Below are positions 14,962 to 17,542 of a DNA stretch of 17,542 bases, piece by piece; position 1 is the stretch's first letter, and each line of letters opens with the position of its first letter. The notes under the pieces were generated by a model. That model was given only the letters and a program-made list of their open reading frames with translations, made no database searches and was not told the origin of the DNA. Origin of the DNA: CAYLJO01 sp964383905 (lineage in GTDB: Bacteria; Acidobacteriota; Blastocatellia; Pyrinomonadales; Pyrinomonadaceae); assembly GCA_964383905.1 (NCBI GenBank), contig CAYLJO010000125.1, positions 1 to 17,542 of the forward strand, given 5' to 3'. The position numbers were made by a program, and so were the translations under genes.

Positions 14962-17542
14962 CTATTCAGCCAACGGCCTCCAATCTCCGGACTGAATAAA
15001 GCTTGCCCAGAAGAAGGGATGGCTCCGGTCCACGGGCTTATTTGGACCCTTATCCGAAAGTGCCAGGCCGTGGCTCTGCCGTTCACGGCTTTGCTGAGCG
15101 CCCATAAGCATCTCCAACTGCACTTGCCTCAGCGCTTCGGTTCGTCCTTCCCCTTTGTGCAGTCGCCGGTAGTACTCGACCATCAAATCGCGTGTCGCCT
15201 CATCGCTCACCTGCCACAGGCTCATCACCTGGCTCTCACTGCCGGCCAGCACCAGCGCGCGCCTCAGACCATACACGCCCTCTCCATTCTTCACTTCTCC
15301 CACACCCGTCTCGCAGGCCGACAGCACGACCAGCTTAGTCCCCCACAAGTTGAGCCCCGACGCTTCCAGAGCCGTCAGGATGCCGTCTTCTCCTTCCCCT
15401 CCCTCCCGCTGATTCGCCCCGGCCAGTACTAGGCCTGAGCGCAGCAACGGATTCTCGATCCGTGTGGTCGCAGGCGCGCTGCTCATTGAAAGTCCTAAAC
15501 CGCGCGCTTCAGTCACCGCCGGTGGCGGCTGGTCGGGCAGAAAAAAGCCGTGGGTCGCGACGTGTAAAATACTGGGCGACCGCACCCGCTTAAGGGCCGC
15601 TTCGGTCGCCGCCGCCCCCGTCAGCACCTTCGCGCCCGGTAAGAAGATACTGATTGCTTTCGCCTCTCCGGCCGTTCCGGGCAGGGGGTTGAAGATCAGA
15701 CTGCGCAAGTCCACCGAGCGTCGCCCCATACCGCGCTGCTCCGGAGCCGCACCGCCCTCATCCCCTGATCTGTCAAAGGTGGGGTTGGCGATAATGGTCG
15801 GTTCCTGGAGGCTTTGCAGGTGCGTCTCAAAACGCAGTAAATCGCGCCCGCTCGTCAGGTAAGTGATGGTGTAGTTTTCAACAAGATAGTGGTTATCCTC
15901 ATCGACCAGAGCGCCGAAAGGGACCAGATTCAGTGCTCCGTCGGGAGAGAGAAACAGCTTCCGCGTTTCACCGAGAAGCTTGCGCACCGGTCGCATTACT
16001 CTCTCGTCCACAGCACGCGCCGTCTGCGTCACATTAGTACTCGAAGGCTTTGAGAGAGCAACGCGCAGATCGTTTACATCGCGATCGACGGGGGCGGCAT
16101 CCCCCAGGTCGACCCAGGAGGGCGGTCCCTCATGGTGAAGGAGGTAGGCGGCATAGTGTGCGGCGGTAAACGCGCTGCTTCTTTTAGCTCGAAAATCGTA
16201 GGGGTAATAACGCACTAGCTCGACGAGTGCGGCGTCCGGCGGGATCGCCGCCTGTACACGCTCAAGGGTGACGGGCTGCGTCCCGGTGCGGTATTCCACA
16301 CTACGTGCGCTGACCTCTCTTTCCAGGCGCTGCGCTTCGGCTTCTAACGACTTAATGTTGGCCTGCCGCTCATCCGCACCAGCCTCGTCATTGGATTTAC
16401 CCAGGGACAGCGTTGCAAGCCTGGAGCGGGTGGAGGCCAGTTGATCCAGCAACGCCTGGTCGCTCGGATTTAACCGGCGGCGCAGTGCCCCGATCTGATC
16501 ACTCATTGCATCCAGCGCACGCCCCTTGCGCCGCAGCACGGTGGTGAGCGCCAGGCGGGCGGCGGAGGGGTCATTGGGCGCGGCCTGCAAGTGGAAGGAG
16601 AGTGTGAGGTTGGTCTCCCCAAAGAGCGTGTCCAGGTAGAGCTGCTTTTGTTGCTCCGAGCCGGCGGCCAGGATGAGAGCCAGATTCTGTTCGCGGACGT
16701 CATTAGCGCGGGTCAGAAGAGTGGTGGTTCGGTTGACGTCCCCTCTTTTGGCGCTGATCTGCGCCAGGCTAATCAGCGTCCGCGCGACGTCTGGATGCTC
16801 GGCGCCGAGGGATTTCTCGAAGGTGCTCAAGGCGCGTTCGTACAGGGATTCGGCCTCTGAATTCAGACCTCTCTGCTGATCGAGCAGCGCCAGGTTGTGC
16901 AGCAGGGCGGCGGCATTCGCATGCTGTGCGCCCAGCCTCTTCTCGTATATTGCCAGGGAACGACGGAAAAGGGGCTCGGCCTGCGCGTAGTCCCCTTTCG
17001 CTAAGTGTAGCAGGGCGAGATTGTTGAGCGTCAGGGCGAAGGCCGGATGATCTGCCGGGTAGGTTTTCTCCAGGACGGCGAGGGAGCGGCGGTAGAGCGG
17101 CTCGGCGCGAGCATAGTCATCCTGCTCACGGTACAACTCGGCAAAGTTATTGAGCAGCGTGGCAAAGTCGGCGGCATGTTCTGAGTTTGCGGCCTTTTCG
17201 TAAACGGTGAGGGCCTGTTGATAAAGTCGCTCGGCCTGCTTGTAGTCTCCCTTCGCCTGTGAGGTGAGCGCCAGGTTATTGATGATTGTGGCGGTCAGAA
17301 GGTGCTCGCGCCCGAGTGTCTTTTCGCTGACCGGCAGGGCGCGCTGTAAAAGCTGTTCGGCCTGCGTGTAGTCGCCCTTCTGATGATAGAACTCGGCGAG
17401 ATTATTGAGCGTCAAAGCGGAAGCCGGGCTCTCGGTCCCGTCGAGCTTTTGGGCCAGCGAGACGGCGCGCCGGTATAACTGTTCGCTCTGCGCGTAATCG
17501 CCGGTCTTCTTGTAAAGGAGTGCCAGATTGTTGACGAGGGTG
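14962..17542 (-). CDS. TPR-CHAT protein, N-terminus beyond the window
   Basis: Partial gene (859 residues visible) still open at the right edge, so its true start is outside. The visible N-terminal part is a run of about seven 42-residue tetratricopeptide repeats of the TPR_10/TPR_12 kind (typical unit ALTLNNLAxxYxxKGDYxQAE). Next comes a charged coiled-coil-like segment (around 16300-16500, for example EAEAQRLEREVSAR). The C-terminal CHAT domain (about 14965-15800) is a caspase-related peptidase fold with the likely catalytic His in ILHVATHGFF (codon 15550-15552) and Cys in VVLSACETGVG (15313-15315). It ends with the usual HPFFWASFIQSGDW. Both dyad residues are intact, so proteolytic activity is plausible. 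Such proteins are abundant in Acidobacteriota, Cyanobacteria and others; most have no known target. Partner genes, if any, lie outside the window. An apparent start at 17415 (TTG) is internal to the repeats. Confidence 0.93.
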   Translation of the reverse strand, partial: TLVNNLALLYKKTGDYAQSEQLYRRAVSLAQKLDGTESPASALTLNNLAEFYHQKGDYTQAEQLLQRALPVSEKTLGREHLLTATIINNLALTSQAKGDYKQAERLYQQALTVYEKAANSEHAADFATLLNNFAELYREQDDYARAEPLYRRSLAVLEKTYPADHPAFALTLNNLALLHLAKGDYAQAEPLFRRSLAIYEKRLGAQHANAAALLHNLALLDQQRGLNSEAESLYERALSTFEKSLGAEHPDVARTLISLAQISAKRGDVNRTTTLLTRANDVREQNLALILAAGSEQQKQLYLDTLFGETNLTLSFHLQAAPNDPSAARLALTTVLRRKGRALDAMSDQIGALRRRLNPSDQALLDQLASTRSRLATLSLGKSNDEAGADERQANIKSLEAEAQRLEREVSARSVEYRTGTQPVTLERVQAAIPPDAALVELVRYYPYDFRAKRSSAFTAAHYAAYLLHHEGPPSWVDLGDAAPVDRDVNDLRVALSKPSSTNVTQTARAVDERVMRPVRKLLGETRKLFLSPDGALNLVPFGALVDEDNHYLVENYTITYLTSGRDLLRFETHLQSLQEPTIIANPTFDRSGDEGGAAPEQRGMGRRSVDLRSLIFNPLPGTAGEAKAISIFLPGAKVLTGAAATEAALKRVRSPSILHVATHGFFLPDQPPPAVTEARGLGLSMSSAPATTRIENPLLRSGLVLAGANQREGGEGEDGILTALEASGLNLWGTKLVVLSACETGVGEVKNGEGVYGLRRALVLAGSESQVMSLWQVSDEATRDLMVEYYRRLHKGEGRTEALRQVQLEMLMGAQQSRERQSHGLALSDKGPNKPVDRSHPFFWASFIQSGDWRPLAE
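16674..17542 (-). repeat. Tandem TPR-coding repeats, ~126-bp unit
   Basis: Successive 42-codon units with conserved NNLA, GDYxQAE and RRSL/RALxxxEK positions within the CHAT gene, continuing past the window edge. The last unit (ARTLISLAQ...) is the most diverged. The repetition is at protein level and the DNA units are not identical. The number of repeats could vary between strains. Confidence 0.75.

Noticed and set aside
16674..17542. CRISPR or DNA satellite array
   Set aside because: The ~126-bp periodicity is explained by in-frame TPR units, the copies are diverged and there are no spacers.

Overview
This window (about 17.5 kb, moderately GC-rich) looks like a chromosomal region of a free-living, polymer-degrading Gram-negative bacterium. 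The mix of a TPR-CHAT protein, a dipeptidyl peptidase IV, secreted GH2 enzymes, a PQQ-type sugar dehydrogenase and an alginate-lyase-family protein fits an Acidobacteriota (Blastocatellia-like) genome. That assignment is inferred from gene content only; no rRNA or tRNA is visible.

Left block (259-9070, all minus strand; transcription runs right to left): APC-family amino-acid permease, secreted GH2 exo-beta-D-glucosaminidase-like enzyme, NagA (GlcNAc-6-P deacetylase), a PLP threonine/serine dehydratase and an exported dipeptidyl peptidase IV. Gaps of 43-101 nt with no obvious terminator make co-transcription plausible. Together they read as a salvage unit for amino-sugar polymers plus peptides: trim GlcN/GlcNAc residues and X-Pro dipeptides outside the cytoplasm, import amino acids, deacetylate GlcNAc-6-P and deaminate Ser/Thr. 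No NagB (GlcN-6-P deaminase) or sugar kinase is present in the window.

Middle (9060-10157): a clear stem-loop terminator separates the permease from a small exported protein made of two copies of an uncharacterised ~53-residue helical module. Right after the terminator is a strong purine-rich Shine-Dalgarno-like run and a possible 15-codon leader ORF that overlaps the permease start. A 428-bp divergent intergenic region follows.

Plus-strand block (10158-13691): a putative lipoprotein PQQ/sorbosone-type sugar dehydrogenase; a decayed GH2 gene in which a Tat signal peptide abuts, out of frame, the C-terminal quarter of a large GH2 enzyme; and, overlapping it by one base, a Tat-signal alginate-lyase-family protein. 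A convergent LacI-family regulator (13784-14806, minus) is the likely controller of one of the carbohydrate blocks.

Right edge (14962-17542, minus): a TPR-CHAT protein with intact His/Cys dyad, its N-terminus cut off by the window edge. The most notable items for follow-up are the GH2 internal-deletion pseudogene, the amino-sugar/peptide gene set with a deaminase beside nagA, the duplicated-module protein, and the terminator/leader arrangement before the permease.
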